Source: Pseudomonas grimontii
GTDB taxonomy: Bacteria > Pseudomonadota > Gammaproteobacteria > Pseudomonadales > Pseudomonadaceae
Direction: 5' to 3'
NCBI RefSeq assembly: GCF_007858185.1
Contig: NZ_VFES01000014.1
Coordinates: 1-64,000 of the forward strand
Length of the DNA: 64,000 nt
Under the pieces are notes generated by a model. The model saw nothing but the letters and a program-made list of their open reading frames with translations, had not been told where the DNA came from and ran no database searches. Every line of letters starts with the position of its first letter. Positions within the stretch are counted from its first letter, which is position 1. The position numbers were made by a program, and so were the translations under genes. Positions 32,881 to 41,509 of this stretch are shown in pieces.

Positions 32881-34104
32881 TCATTGCTTGGGGGAGTTGA
32901 GTTCGGCCAGGCGGTGTTTGAGGAAGCGTTTTTCCGGGATTTGCTGGGTCAGCGACAGGGCTTTTTCGTAGGCTGTCCGAGCCTCGTCCATGCGCCCCAA
33001 CTGCCGGCAAAACTCGCCCCGCGCCGAATGCGCCAAGTGGTAATCCAGCAATTCCCCGCGCGCCAGAATGCCTTCCACCAACTGCAACCCCGCCAGCTGC
33101 CCCTCGCGCATGGCCACCGCCACGGCGCGGTTCAACTCGATCACCGGCGACGGCACGGCCCTGAGCAGCACATCGTAGAGCCCGATAATCTGCGGCCAAT
33201 CCGTTTCCCCGGCGCTGGGTGCCTCGGCATGCACCGCTGCAATCGCCGCTTGCAGGCAATACGGGCCAAAACCCCGCTGGGTCAGTGCCTGTTCCACCAG
33301 CGCGCAACCTTCAGCCATCAAGCACGCATCCCACAACGAACGATCCTGTTCATCCAACAACACCAGTTCGCCGCTGGCCGAAGTGCGCGCCGCGCGGCGG
33401 GATTCATGCAACAGCATCAGTGCCAGCAAGCCCATGACTTCCGGCTCCGGCAGCAATTCCAGGAGCAGGCGGCCGAGGCGAATGGCTTCGTGGGTCAGTT
33501 CCTCGCGCGTGAGGTCCGCCCCCATGGACGCCGAATAGCCTTCGTTGAAGACCAGGTAAATCACGCGCAGCACGCTGTCGAGGCGCTCGGGCAGCTCGGC
33601 CAGTGACGGCACTTGATAAGGGATTTTGGCCTCGCGAATCTTGCCCTTGGCACGCACGATACGCTGGGCGATGGTCGCCGGGGAGGCCAGAAAGGCGCGG
33701 GCGATTTCTTCGGTGGTGAGGTCACAGATCTCACGCAAGGTCAGCGCCGCCTGGGCGTCGGCCGCCAGCGCTGGGTGGCAGCAGGTGAAGATCAGGCGCA
33801 GGCGGTCGTCTTCCACGTCCTCAACGCTCCAGTCAGCGGCTTCCAGTGCGTCAGCCTGCGCCTGCAATAACGGGGTAAAACGAGCCTGGCGGCGTAAGCG
33901 GTCGATGGCCTTGAAGCGCCCGGTCGACACCAGCCAGGCCCGTGGGTTGTCCGGCACACCCTCTTGCGGCCAACGCTCGACCGCGACGAAGAACGCCTCG
34001 TGCAAGGCTTCTTCGGCGAGGTCGAAATCCCCCAGCAGGCGGATCAGGGTGGCGAGGACGCGCCGCGACTCACTGCGGTAGATCGCCTCGATGGGAGGCG
34101 TCAA
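32881..34104 (-). CDS. ECF sigma factor with C-terminal TPR-like domain (ECF42 type)
   Basis: A 407-residue ECF sigma factor. Sigma region 2 (LIRLLGDFDLAEEALHEAFFVAVERWPQEGVPDNPRAWL) and region 4 (LTLREICDLTTEEIARAFLASPATIAQRIVRAK) occupy the first 190 residues. The long C-terminal part carries VIYLVFNEGYSAS, LDEQDRSLWD and ELNRAVAVAM, followed by helical TPR-like repeats (YHLAHSARGEFCRQLGRMDEARTAYEKAL). This is the ECF42 group, which lacks an anti-sigma gene and is linked with YciI/DGPF proteins. It starts with TTG at 34104, overlapping the stop of the SRPBCC gene. Confidence 0.9.
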   Translation of the reverse strand: MTPPIEAIYRSESRRVLATLIRLLGDFDLAEEALHEAFFVAVERWPQEGVPDNPRAWLVSTGRFKAIDRLRRQARFTPLLQAQADALEAADWSVEDVEDDRLRLIFTCCHPALAADAQAALTLREICDLTTEEIARAFLASPATIAQRIVRAKGKIREAKIPYQVPSLAELPERLDSVLRVIYLVFNEGYSASMGADLTREELTHEAIRLGRLLLELLPEPEVMGLLALMLLHESRRAARTSASGELVLLDEQDRSLWDACLMAEGCALVEQALTQRGFGPYCLQAAIAAVHAEAPSAGETDWPQIIGLYDVLLRAVPSPVIELNRAVAVAMREGQLAGLQLVEGILARGELLDYHLAHSARGEFCRQLGRMDEARTAYEKALSLTQQIPEKRFLKHRLAELNSPKQ

Positions 34105-34577
34105 TCGCGCATGCCCTGGGTCACCAGCGTCACCAGGCGGTCCAGGCTCTGGCCCCAGCCGTCGTGAAAACCCATGGCTTCGTGGGCCTGTTTGTCTTCA
34201 GCGCTCCAGTGCATGGCGCGAGCGGTGTAGAGGGTTTTGCCGTCTTGCTCCTCAAAGGTGACTTCGGCGCTCATGAACGGCTTGCCGGAGGGGATCCACC
34301 CCGGCATGAAGGCATCGGTAAACACCAGGCGATTGGGTGCATCGATTTCCAGGAACACCCCTTGGGTCGGGTACTCGCTGCCATCCGGCGCGCGCATCAG
34401 GGTGCGAAACAGGCCACCGACCCACAGGTTCATTTCGCACTCGGGGGTGGTCATGCCGTGGGGGCCCCACCATTGTTGCAGCAAGGCCGGCTCGGTCCAG
34501 GCGCGGAATACACGTCTGCGGGGCGCATCGATCAAGCGGCTGATGGACAGTTCAAATTCGGCGGGTTGCGTCTTCAT
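34101..34577 (-). CDS. SRPBCC family protein (AHSA1-like)
   Basis: A 158-residue helix-grip protein: FELSISRLIDAPRRRVFRAWTEPALLQQWWGPHGM at the N terminus, then PNRLVFTDAF and GWGQSLDRLVTLV at the C terminus. This is the Activator-of-Hsp90-like (AHSA1) SRPBCC type, which holds a hydrophobic ligand. It lies between YciI and the ECF sigma gene, with CAGGAGG ahead of the ATG, and overlaps the sigma gene start. Confidence 0.9.
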   Translation of the reverse strand: MKTQPAEFELSISRLIDAPRRRVFRAWTEPALLQQWWGPHGMTTPECEMNLWVGGLFRTLMRAPDGSEYPTQGVFLEIDAPNRLVFTDAFMPGWIPSGKPFMSAEVTFEEQDGKTLYTARAMHWSAEDKQAHEAMGFHDGWGQSLDRLVTLVTQGMRD

Positions 34578-34610
34578 GGGTAAACCTCCTGAGTTTTATG
34601 TTTGTTGTCG

Positions 34611-34955
34611 TCAGAGATTCAATTCACGCACGGGGCGTACTTCCACACTGCCGACCCGGGCGGCCGGGATACCGCCGGCCACCTGGATCGCTTCGTTCAA
34701 GTCCCGCGCCTCGATCAGGTAGAACCCGGCGAGCTGTTCCTTGGTTTCGGCAAACGGCCCGTCGGTGATCGACAGCTTGCCGTTGCGCATGCGCACCGTG
34801 GTGGCGGTGGTCACCGACTCCAGCGGCTCAGCGGCGAGCATCCGCCCGCTTTTTTGGATGGACTGCGCGTAGGCAAGGCACTCCGGGTCTGCGGGGCTGT
34901 CCGGCGAGGTGTGCAGCACCTGCTCGTTGCTGTAGATCAGGCAGAGGTATTTCAT
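34611..34955 (-). CDS. YciI / DGPF-domain protein
   Basis: A 114-residue protein with the DGPF motif in LSITDGPFAETKEQLAGFYLIEARDLNEAIQ and the N-terminal MKYLCLIYSNE. Proteins of this family are characteristic partners of ECF42-type sigma factors and are thought to be among their regulated targets. It is 33 nt upstream of the SRPBCC gene. Confidence 0.92.
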   Translation of the reverse strand: MKYLCLIYSNEQVLHTSPDSPADPECLAYAQSIQKSGRMLAAEPLESVTTATTVRMRNGKLSITDGPFAETKEQLAGFYLIEARDLNEAIQVAGGIPAARVGSVEVRPVRELNL

Positions 34956-34997
34956 GTGCGTCTCCGTTTTCGGACTATTGACTATAGTTCGCGGCGC

Positions 34998-35417
34998 TCA
35001 AGGTTTCAGGTCGAACAGTGCCGTGCCGCTTGCCATGTCGAACGGTGCCGACCAATGCTCATGCACCACCTTCCAGTCGCCGTTAAAACGTTGATAACCG
35101 GCAGTCACACGCATCCAGCAGGCCTTCACTTCACCGTCCGGCCCGGCACCGCCGCAGTGGGCCAGCCAGTGGGCAAATGCGCTGTCCTGGGACTCGACGA
35201 TACGCAGTTCGTGGAACTCGAAAATGCCCGGACCGGGGCAGTGCTCCATGCAGGCTTCCCAGTGCGCACGGTAGGCCGCCTTGCCCTTGAATTGCAGGGC
35301 GGTCACGGCGTCGAACGAGACGATATCGTCGGCGTAATAGCTGACAATCTTATCGATATTCCGCGAAAGCACGGCGTGCTTCCATTGTTCGATCAGGGTG
35401 TTGATTGCGGTACTCAT
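34998..35417 (-). CDS. NTF2-like (SnoaL/DUF4440-type) protein
   Basis: A 139-residue alpha+beta barrel protein: LIEQWKHAVLSRNIDKIVSYYADDIVSFDAVTALQFKGKAAYRAHWEACM and WKVVHEHWSAPFDM are the NTF2 signature stretches (quoted in pieces). It is the first gene of the ECF42 operon; the ATG at 35417 has GGAGTATCGCC upstream. The ligand or substrate is unknown. Confidence 0.85.
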   Translation of the reverse strand: MSTAINTLIEQWKHAVLSRNIDKIVSYYADDIVSFDAVTALQFKGKAAYRAHWEACMEHCPGPGIFEFHELRIVESQDSAFAHWLAHCGGAGPDGEVKACWMRVTAGYQRFNGDWKVVHEHWSAPFDMASGTALFDLKP

Positions 35418-35562
35418 GGCGATACTCCTTCGGGTTGGAAAATCACGGAAGACACCCTTAGTCGAACGGCCTTTGGGCAAATCGACAGCCCGTTGAAAAA
35501 TAATTTCACCCCGCACAAAACCGCTAGACTGCGCCCTTCTATGCAACTGTTCGGACACGCCG

Positions 35563-36090
35563 ATGCAAACCCGTCTTGTCGCCTACGAGACGCTGAATGC
35601 TGTGCAACAACAGCAAGTCGGCGCCATCGAAGTTCACCCTGAACAGTTGCCGTTTTCCGGCGACATGTATTGCGCCCTCAATTCGCTCCTTGCCAAGCCC
35701 AGCCCCGGCGTCAAAGGCTTTGCGCTGCTGGCCGACGACATTCCGGTGGCTTTCCTCCTGCTCAAACGCCCGCCGTGCCTGCCCCACTGGGCCGACGAAC
35801 ACAGCGCGACGCTGCATGCGTTGCAGGTGGATCGACATCAGCAAGGGCGTGGGTTCGGCAAGGCGTGTTTGCAGGCACTGCCGGCTGCAGCGATGCGGGC
35901 GTGGCCGCGGATCAAGGCGCTGGAGTTGTCGGTGGACACGCACAATGTGGCCGCGATGGGGTTGTATCTGGGCGCTGGATGGGTGGACAGCGGGGAGGCG
36001 TATAAGGGCCGGGTTGGGTATGAGCGGAGGTTGAGGTGGGTGTTGGATCGCTCAGCAACCCGACAGCCAAGTTCGCGCCATGCGTCTTAA
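35563..36090 (+). CDS. GNAT family N-acetyltransferase
   Basis: A 175-residue acetyltransferase. The acetyl-CoA loop is LQVDRHQQGRGFGKACLQAL (QGRGFGK), followed by ELSVDTHNVAAMGLYLGAGWVDSG, the usual motif B. The substrate is unknown. It starts at 35563 and runs into a REP-bearing gap. Confidence 0.87.
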   Translation: MQTRLVAYETLNAVQQQQVGAIEVHPEQLPFSGDMYCALNSLLAKPSPGVKGFALLADDIPVAFLLLKRPPCLPHWADEHSATLHALQVDRHQQGRGFGKACLQALPAAAMRAWPRIKALELSVDTHNVAAMGLYLGAGWVDSGEAYKGRVGYERRLRWVLDRSATRQPSSRHAS

Positions 36091-36170
36091 CCATGGCTCT
36101 GCCGAGGGGCTGCGCAGCAGCCCTATTCAGCGCTGCCGCATTCTTCCGGGTGAACCGCAGCGGTAGGTTT

Positions 36171-36216
36171 TGGGGCCGCTGCGCAGCCCAACGCGGGACA
36201 AGCCCGCTCGCCACAG
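36171..36216. repeat. REP copy (GTGGCGAGCGGGC type)
   Basis: GGGGCCGCTGCGCAGCCC followed by GGGACAAGCCCGCTCGCCACA forms a single REP hairpin in the gap between two convergent genes. Part of a second REP (GGGGCTGCGCAGCAGCCC) lies at about 36106-36123. Confidence 0.75.
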
Positions 36217-36237
36217 AGGGACGTGTTCAGCCAGTGG

Positions 36238-36717
36238 TTACTTGGGTTCCACAGGCAACCAGATCTCCACCGTCCCCAGCCCCTTCTTCCCATCAAAATC
36301 CGCGCTGTAGCGCTCGAAATCCGCCCCCGCCACCTTGTAGCCCGAGTGCGGCAGCCACTCGAACATGATCCGCTCGTAGGTCTGCTCCAGTGCCTGCACC
36401 GGCCCGTAGTGCGGGAACACGGCGTAGTGGTGCGCGGGCAGTTCGACGGACTCGAAGTTGCTCGGCACATCGCCTTTGGACGGCACTTCCACCCCCGCCA
36501 TGTAATCGAATTCACCGTGGCTGGGGTTATGGCAAACGCCGTAGCTCACACCGCCGACGCGCTTTTTGATGTGTCTTACGCTGTCGTCAAACACGCCCCA
36601 CAGCTTGGGAATATCGCCCACAGTGGCCTTTGCATATCGCCCTTGCACCCCGGCGATCACCAGGGCCTTGCCGTCTTCCATGCGTGGCTCTAACGGTTGT
36701 TTTGTCTGCTGATCCAT
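36238..36717 (-). CDS. GyrI-like / AraC effector-binding domain protein
   Basis: A 159-residue protein. Conserved segments: ALVIAGVQGRY, LWGVFDDSVRHI, SYGVCHNP, YMAGVEVPS, ELPAHHYAVFPHYGPVQALEQTYERIMFEWLPHSGY (in part) and VEIWLPVE. This is the GyrI-like small-molecule-binding fold also found in AraC effectors. It could bind a hydrophobic cation or gyrase; the role is not shown. AAGGAGA precedes the ATG at 36717. Confidence 0.87.
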   Translation of the reverse strand: MDQQTKQPLEPRMEDGKALVIAGVQGRYAKATVGDIPKLWGVFDDSVRHIKKRVGGVSYGVCHNPSHGEFDYMAGVEVPSKGDVPSNFESVELPAHHYAVFPHYGPVQALEQTYERIMFEWLPHSGYKVAGADFERYSADFDGKKGLGTVEIWLPVEPK

Positions 36718-36913
36718 CTGAACAGTCTCCTTCTTATGAGGGAACAAACCCGTATCGAGTATAGGGGCATAACTGTGCCGTACTCCATGCAGAAAATTTT
36801 CCTACGCATCTGGACAACTGGCCATCACCGGCCGTATTGTCTGCCCCGCAGGCCACCGCAGTGGCCGACGTCGCTCGGACGGTTCCGGGCGCTTACGTAC
36901 TCTCGAGGCAACA

Positions 36914-38125
36914 ATGGCCGACCAAGGTTCGCCGCGCCGCTTTGCGCGCATAGATCGACTCCCCCCTTATGTTTTCAATATCACTGCCGAGCTGAAGATG
37001 GCTGCGCGTCGGCGCGGCGAAGACATCATCGACTTGAGCATGGGTAACCCCGACGGCGCCACGCCTCCCCATATCGTGGAGAAAATGGTCACCGTCGCCC
37101 AGCGTGAAGACACCCACGGCTACTCCACCTCCAAAGGCATTCCGCGTCTGCGCCGCGCGATTTCGCGCTGGTACAAAGACCGCTACGAAGTGGACATCGA
37201 CCCCGAGACCGAAGCCATCGTGACCATCGGTTCCAAGGAAGGCCTGGCGCATTTGATGCTGGCTACCCTGGACCAGGGCGACACCGTGCTGGTACCCAAC
37301 CCGAGCTACCCGATTCATATCTACGGTGCCGTGATTGCCGGCGCCCAGGTGCGTTCGGTACCGCTGATTCCTGGCGTGGACTTCTTCGCCGAGCTGGAAC
37401 GGGCGATTCGCGGCTCGATCCCCAAGCCGAAGATGATGATCCTCGGCTTCCCGTCCAACCCGACCGCGCAGTGCGTGGAGCTGGACTTCTTCGAACGGGT
37501 GATCGCCCTGGCCAAGCAGTATGACGTGCTGGTGGTGCATGACCTGGCCTACGCCGACATCGTCTACGACGGCTGGAAAGCCCCGTCGATCATGCAGGTG
37601 CCGGGCGCCAAGGACATTGCGGTGGAGTTTTTCACCCTGTCCAAGAGCTACAACATGGCCGGCTGGCGCATCGGTTTCATGGTGGGCAACCCGGAACTGG
37701 TCAACGCCCTGGCGCGGATCAAGAGCTACCACGACTATGGCACGTTCACTCCGCTGCAAGTCGCCGCGATTGCTGCACTCGAAGGCGACCAGCAGTGCGT
37801 GAAGGACATCGCCGAGCAGTACCGCCAGCGCCGCAATGTGCTGGTCAAGGGCCTGCATGAGCTGGGCTGGATGGTGGAGAACCCCAAGGCGTCGATGTAC
37901 GTCTGGGCGAAGATCCCCGAAGCGTATGCCGCCATGGGTTCGCTGGAATTTGCCAAGAAGCTGCTGCTGGAAGCGAAGGTCTGTGTGTCGCCGGGGATTG
38001 GGTTTGGCGAGTATGGGGATGATCATGTGCGCTTTGCGCTGATCGAGAACCAGGACCGGATTCGCCAGGCGGTGCGCGGGATTCGCGGGATGTTCCGGGC
38101 GGATGGGCTGGTCGCTAAAACCTGA
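36914..38125 (+). CDS. alaC: Alanine transaminase-type aminotransferase
   Basis: A 403-residue fold-type I PLP enzyme. The PLP lysine is in [16 protein letters not shown], and family landmarks are [44 protein letters not shown] and [17 protein letters not shown]. This matches AlaC, which interconverts pyruvate and alanine with glutamate. The 196-nt upstream gap holds no gene; it is GC-rich and includes short repeats I could not assign to a regulator. Confidence 0.93.
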   Translation: MADQGSPRRFARIDRLPPYVFNITAELKMAARRRGEDIIDLSMGNPDGATPPHIVEKMVTVAQREDTHGYSTSKGIPRLRRAISRWYKDRYEVDIDPETEAIVTIGSKEGLAHLMLATLDQGDTVLVPNPSYPIHIYGAVIAGAQVRSVPLIPGVDFFAELERAIRGSIPKPKMMILGFPSNPTAQCVELDFFERVIALAKQYDVLVVHDLAYADIVYDGWKAPSIMQVPGAKDIAVEFFTLSKSYNMAGWRIGFMVGNPELVNALARIKSYHDYGTFTPLQVAAIAALEGDQQCVKDIAEQYRQRRNVLVKGLHELGWMVENPKASMYVWAKIPEAYAAMGSLEFAKKLLLEAKVCVSPGIGFGEYGDDHVRFALIENQDRIRQAVRGIRGMFRADGLVAKT

Positions 38126-38152
38126 CCCGATCCACCTGAACAAATGTGGTCA

Positions 38153-38186
38153 AAATGTGGGAGGGGGCAAGCCCCCTCCCACATTT
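38153..38186. repeat. Compact REP hairpin
   Basis: Two inverted REP ends fused directly: AAATGTGGGAGGGGGC and GCCCCCTCCCACATTT around AA, giving a long perfect hairpin between two convergent genes. It may also serve as a bidirectional terminator. Confidence 0.9.
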
Positions 38187-38221
38187 GCATTGGGTTTTCA
38201 CCCTTGCTGCTGGTGTGTCGG

Positions 38222-39574
38222 TTACACCACCAACGACAGCAACATGATAAAGATCAACGCCACAATGGACAGGATGGTCTCCATCGCCGTCCAGGTCTTG
38301 AAGGTCTCGGCCACGGTCATGTTGAAGTACTGCTTCACCAGCCAGAACCCCGCATCGTTGACGTGAGACAGGATCAACGAACCCGCCCCCGTCGCCAACA
38401 CCAGCAGCTCACGGTTAACTCCGGGAATCATCCCCACCACCGGCACTACGATGCCCGCGCCGGTAATGGTCGCCACGGTGGCCGAACCGGTCGCTACACG
38501 AATCACCGCTGCCACCAGCCACGCCAGCAGGATCGGGTTGATCTGTGCGTTCACCGCCATATGGCCGATCACGTCACCCACGCCGCTGGTCACCAGCATC
38601 TGCTTGAAGCCACCACCGGCACCGATGATCAGGATGATCGCGGCGGTCGGCGCAAGGCTGGCGTCGAGCAGTTTGAGGATCTGCTTGGAATGGATGCCCT
38701 GGCGACTGCCAAAGGTGTACAGCGACAGCAGCAACGCCAGCAGCAAGGCGGTGATCGGGTGACCGATCATATCCATCCAGTTGCGCACCACGTTGCCTTC
38801 GGCAAAGGCGATGTCGGCGAAGGTTTTGAGCAGCATCAGGAACACCGGCAACAGCACGGTGACCAGGGTGATACTGAAGCTCGGCAGGTTTTTGTTCTCA
38901 GGCTCGCGGGCCAGTTGGTCGACCAGTTCCTGGGACGGGTTGCCCGGGATGTACTTGGCGATAAACGTACCGAAGATCGGGCCAGCGATGATGGCCGTCG
39001 GCAGCGCGACGATCAGGCCGTAGAGGATGGTCTTGCCGATGTCGGCGCCAAACACACCGATGGCCAGCAGCGGGCCTGGGTGCGGCGGCACCAGGCCATG
39101 GACTGCCGACAGGCCGGCGAGCAACGGGATGCCGATCTTGATCAGCGACACGCCGGTACGGCGCGCGACGATAAACACCAGCGGGATCAGCAGCACAAAG
39201 CCGATCTCGAAGAACAGCGGAATGCCCACCAGGAACGCGGCGAACATCATGGCCCACTGGACCTTGTCCTTGCCGAAGGCGCGGATCAGGGTCTGGGCGA
39301 TCTGATCGGCACCGCCGGATTCGGCCATCATCTTGCCGAGCATCGTGCCCAGCGCGAGGATGATGCCGACAAAGCCGAGCACCCCGCCGAAACCGTCCTG
39401 GAACGCCTTGATGATCTTGTCCACCGGCATGCCCGAGGTCAGGCCGAGAAAGCCTGCCGCGATGATCAGTGCGATGAACGGGTGAACCTTGAACTTGGTG
39501 ATCAGAACGATCAACCCGATGATAGTGACTACTGCATCTAGCAGCAGGTACGACTCGTGGGACATGCCAAACAT
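38222..39574 (-). CDS. gntT: Gluconate:H+ symporter, GntP family
   Basis: A 450-residue inner-membrane transporter with about 12-14 hydrophobic segments. Family landmarks: LITKFKVHPFIALIIAAGFLGL and DKIIKAFQDGFGGVLGFVGIILALGTMLGKMM in the N half, VPPHPGPLLAIGVFGADIGKTI in the middle, and ILSHVNDAGFWLVKQYF near the C terminus. It takes up gluconate. The ATG at 39574 has AGGAGAG upstream. A GntR operator lies 58 nt upstream, between gntT and gntK, so gntT has its own control. Confidence 0.93.
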   Translation of the reverse strand: MFGMSHESYLLLDAVVTIIGLIVLITKFKVHPFIALIIAAGFLGLTSGMPVDKIIKAFQDGFGGVLGFVGIILALGTMLGKMMAESGGADQIAQTLIRAFGKDKVQWAMMFAAFLVGIPLFFEIGFVLLIPLVFIVARRTGVSLIKIGIPLLAGLSAVHGLVPPHPGPLLAIGVFGADIGKTILYGLIVALPTAIIAGPIFGTFIAKYIPGNPSQELVDQLAREPENKNLPSFSITLVTVLLPVFLMLLKTFADIAFAEGNVVRNWMDMIGHPITALLLALLLSLYTFGSRQGIHSKQILKLLDASLAPTAAIILIIGAGGGFKQMLVTSGVGDVIGHMAVNAQINPILLAWLVAAVIRVATGSATVATITGAGIVVPVVGMIPGVNRELLVLATGAGSLILSHVNDAGFWLVKQYFNMTVAETFKTWTAMETILSIVALIFIMLLSLVV

Positions 39575-39631
39575 GGGGGGTCTCTCCTGTTTGTTGTTGT
39601 TATTAAAGCGGGTGTTGAATTTCCTGCCGGG

Positions 39632-39643
39632 GATAGCGCTATC
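39632..39643. promoter_or_regulatory. GntR operator for gntT
   Basis: GATAGCGCTATC, a perfect palindrome. On the minus strand it reads AAG-A-TAGCGCT, matching the Pseudomonas GntR consensus AC-N-AAG-N-TAGCGCT at its core. Confidence 0.75.
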
Positions 39644-39658
39644 TTTTCCGGCAAAAAA

Positions 39659-40192
39659 TTAGTTGGATGGTTCAAAACCGTGTTTCAGCCACCAGGCGTT
39701 GGTCTGCTCGGCCAGTTCCTCGACGCTGTCTTCGCTGGCATTAAGGGCCAGGGTCAGCGACTCGCCCTTGGGCGATTCAAGGGTGGCGAACTGGCTGTCA
39801 ATGAGGCTGGCCGGCATGAAATGGCCGGGGCGATGGGACACGCGGTCGGCGGCGACTTCGCGGGTCAGCTCCAGGAATACAAAGCCCAGGCCCGGCGCGG
39901 CTTCGCGCAGGTGGTCGCGGTATTTCTTTTTCAGCGCGGAGCAGGTGAGTACCGGATGTTCACCGGCTTTGAGCGAACGGCGCAGTTCATCGCACAGGAT
40001 GTCGAGCCAGCCGGCGCGGTCGTCGTCGTTGAGGGGGTGGCCGGCGCTCATCTTTTCGATGTTCGCGGCGGGGTGGAAGCTGTCGCCTTCAATGGCGGTG
40101 GCACCGTTCAGGCGGCACAGGGCCTCGCTGACGCTGGTCTTGCCACAGCCGGCAACACCCATGATGACCAGGGCGGTAACAGGTTGACTCAT
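39659..40192 (-). CDS. gntK: Gluconokinase
   Basis: A 177-residue kinase that phosphorylates gluconate to 6-phosphogluconate, the entry to the Entner-Doudoroff pathway. Walker A is GVAGCGKTS, with EGDSFHPAANIEKMSAGHPLNDDDRAGWLD and CSALKKKYRDHLRE typical of gluconate kinases. The ATG at 40192 follows GAGG; the earlier TTG at 40204 is less likely. It is in the same direction as gntT, with a GntR operator 19 nt upstream of the start. Confidence 0.93.
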   Translation of the reverse strand: MSQPVTALVIMGVAGCGKTSVSEALCRLNGATAIEGDSFHPAANIEKMSAGHPLNDDDRAGWLDILCDELRRSLKAGEHPVLTCSALKKKYRDHLREAAPGLGFVFLELTREVAADRVSHRPGHFMPASLIDSQFATLESPKGESLTLALNASEDSVEELAEQTNAWWLKHGFEPSN

Positions 40193-40210
40193 CGAACACC
40201 TCAAGACGCA

Positions 40211-40222
40211 GATAGCGCTACC
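40211..40222. promoter_or_regulatory. GntR operator for gntK
   Basis: GATAGCGCTACC; on the minus strand it gives A-AAG-G-TAGCGCT, close to the Pseudomonas GntR consensus. Confidence 0.75.
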
Positions 40223-40361
40223 TTTGCACGCCGTAAGGCGAGTGCAAAAACAGGCTTTTCCCGCGCCGTCTTGTCATTTTTATGGAGTGACGCGTGCATC
40301 CGCTCCAATCATTTGAACCGGATCAGGCAACCCAAAGTTCAATAATTTGCAGCCTTTTGGA

Positions 40362-40373
40362 GACAGCGCTACC
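40362..40373. promoter_or_regulatory. GntR operator for gntR
   Basis: GACAGCGCTACC; the minus strand reads AC-T-AAG-G-TAGCGCT, an exact match to the published Pseudomonas consensus AC-N-AAG-N-TAGCGCT. It lies 35 nt before the gntR start. Confidence 0.8.
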
Positions 40374-40407
40374 TTAGTGCCTCGATTTTTGTTTGGCAAG
40401 CCGCCTG

Positions 40408-41436
40408 ATGACCTCTAAGAACGATAAAAATACCCGCACCACCGGTCGCCCTACCCTCAATGAAGTCGCCCGCCTGGCCGGCGTCAGCCCGATTACCGCC
40501 TCCCGCGCGCTGCGCGGCATCAGCACCGTCGCCATCGAACTGGTGGAAAAAGTCCAGCACGCCGCTGCCGAACTCAACTACGTGGTCAACCCCGCCGCCC
40601 GCGCGCTGGCCTCGGCCCAGAGCCATTCGGTGGTGGTATTGGTGCCGTCGTTGTCCAACCTGCTGTTTATCGAAACCCTCGAAGCCATTCATCAGGTGCT
40701 GCGGCCCAAGGGCTTTGAAGTGCTGATCGGCAACTCCCACTATTCACGCGACGAAGAAGAAAACCTGCTGCGCAACTACATGGCCTACCAGCCACGCGGG
40801 TTGCTGCTGACCGGCTTCGATCGCACCGAAAGCGCCCGACGGATGGTCGAGGCCAGCAATGTGCCGTGTGTGTACATGATGGACCTCGACCCCAATGCCG
40901 GCGTGAACTGCGTCGGTTTCTCGCAGTTGGCGGCGGGTGAAACGGCCGCCGCACATTTGATCTCCCGTGGGCGCAAGCGCCTGGCGTATATCGGCGCGCA
41001 ACTGGACCAACGCACCTTGCTGCGTGGCGAAGGTTTCCGTCGGGCGTTGCAACAGGCCGGCCTGTACGATCCGGCGCTGGAACTGCTGACACCACGCCCC
41101 TCCTCGGTGGGCCTGGGCGGCGAGCTGTTCCTGCAACTGCTGGCCGCCCATCCGGATGTGGATGCGATCTTCTTCGGCAACGACGACCTGGCCCAGGGCG
41201 CGCTGCTGGAAGCCATGCGCCACGGTATCAACGTGCCGGAACGTGTCGCGGTACTGGGCTTCAATGACTTGCCGGCGTCGTCCTTCATGGTGCCGCGCCT
41301 GAGCAGCATCAGCACGCCCAGGGAAGCGATCGGGCGGCGGGCGGCGGAGCATTTGCTGACGATCATGGCGGGCAACAAGATCGCCAAGCCGGTGGTGGAT
41401 ATGGGGTTTGAGTTGCAGGTGCGGGAAAGCACGTAG
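40408..41436 (+). CDS. gntR: LacI-family repressor of gluconate genes
   Basis: A 342-residue LacI-family regulator. The helix-turn-helix is PTLNEVARLAGVSPITASRALRG (about 16-37), and the hinge region VNPAARALASAQSHSVVV leads to a periplasmic-binding-protein-like effector domain (LDPNAGVNCVGF, FFGNDDLAQGALLEAM). The ligand is expected to be gluconate or 6-phosphogluconate. I use the ATG at 40408; a TTG at 40393 is the open-frame start. It is divergent from gntK-gntT, with operators in front of each. Confidence 0.92.
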   Translation: MTSKNDKNTRTTGRPTLNEVARLAGVSPITASRALRGISTVAIELVEKVQHAAAELNYVVNPAARALASAQSHSVVVLVPSLSNLLFIETLEAIHQVLRPKGFEVLIGNSHYSRDEEENLLRNYMAYQPRGLLLTGFDRTESARRMVEASNVPCVYMMDLDPNAGVNCVGFSQLAAGETAAAHLISRGRKRLAYIGAQLDQRTLLRGEGFRRALQQAGLYDPALELLTPRPSSVGLGGELFLQLLAAHPDVDAIFFGNDDLAQGALLEAMRHGINVPERVAVLGFNDLPASSFMVPRLSSISTPREAIGRRAAEHLLTIMAGNKIAKPVVDMGFELQVREST

Positions 41437-41452
41437 TCCCTCCCACATTTTT
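41434..41452 (-). repeat. Truncated REP end after gntR
   Basis: TCCCTCCCACATTTTTA is the end of a GTGGGAGGG-type REP with no partner nearby; it overlaps the gntR stop. Confidence 0.5.
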
Positions 41453-41509
41453 AACCATGCCCGCTTGGCCCCTGTTAGATTGGCTGTTCTCCACCGCAAG
41501 GAAAGCACC

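Noticed and set aside
38144-39541. 465-codon plus-strand frame opposite gntT
   Set aside because: Begins in a REP hairpin and is antisense to a clear transporter gene.
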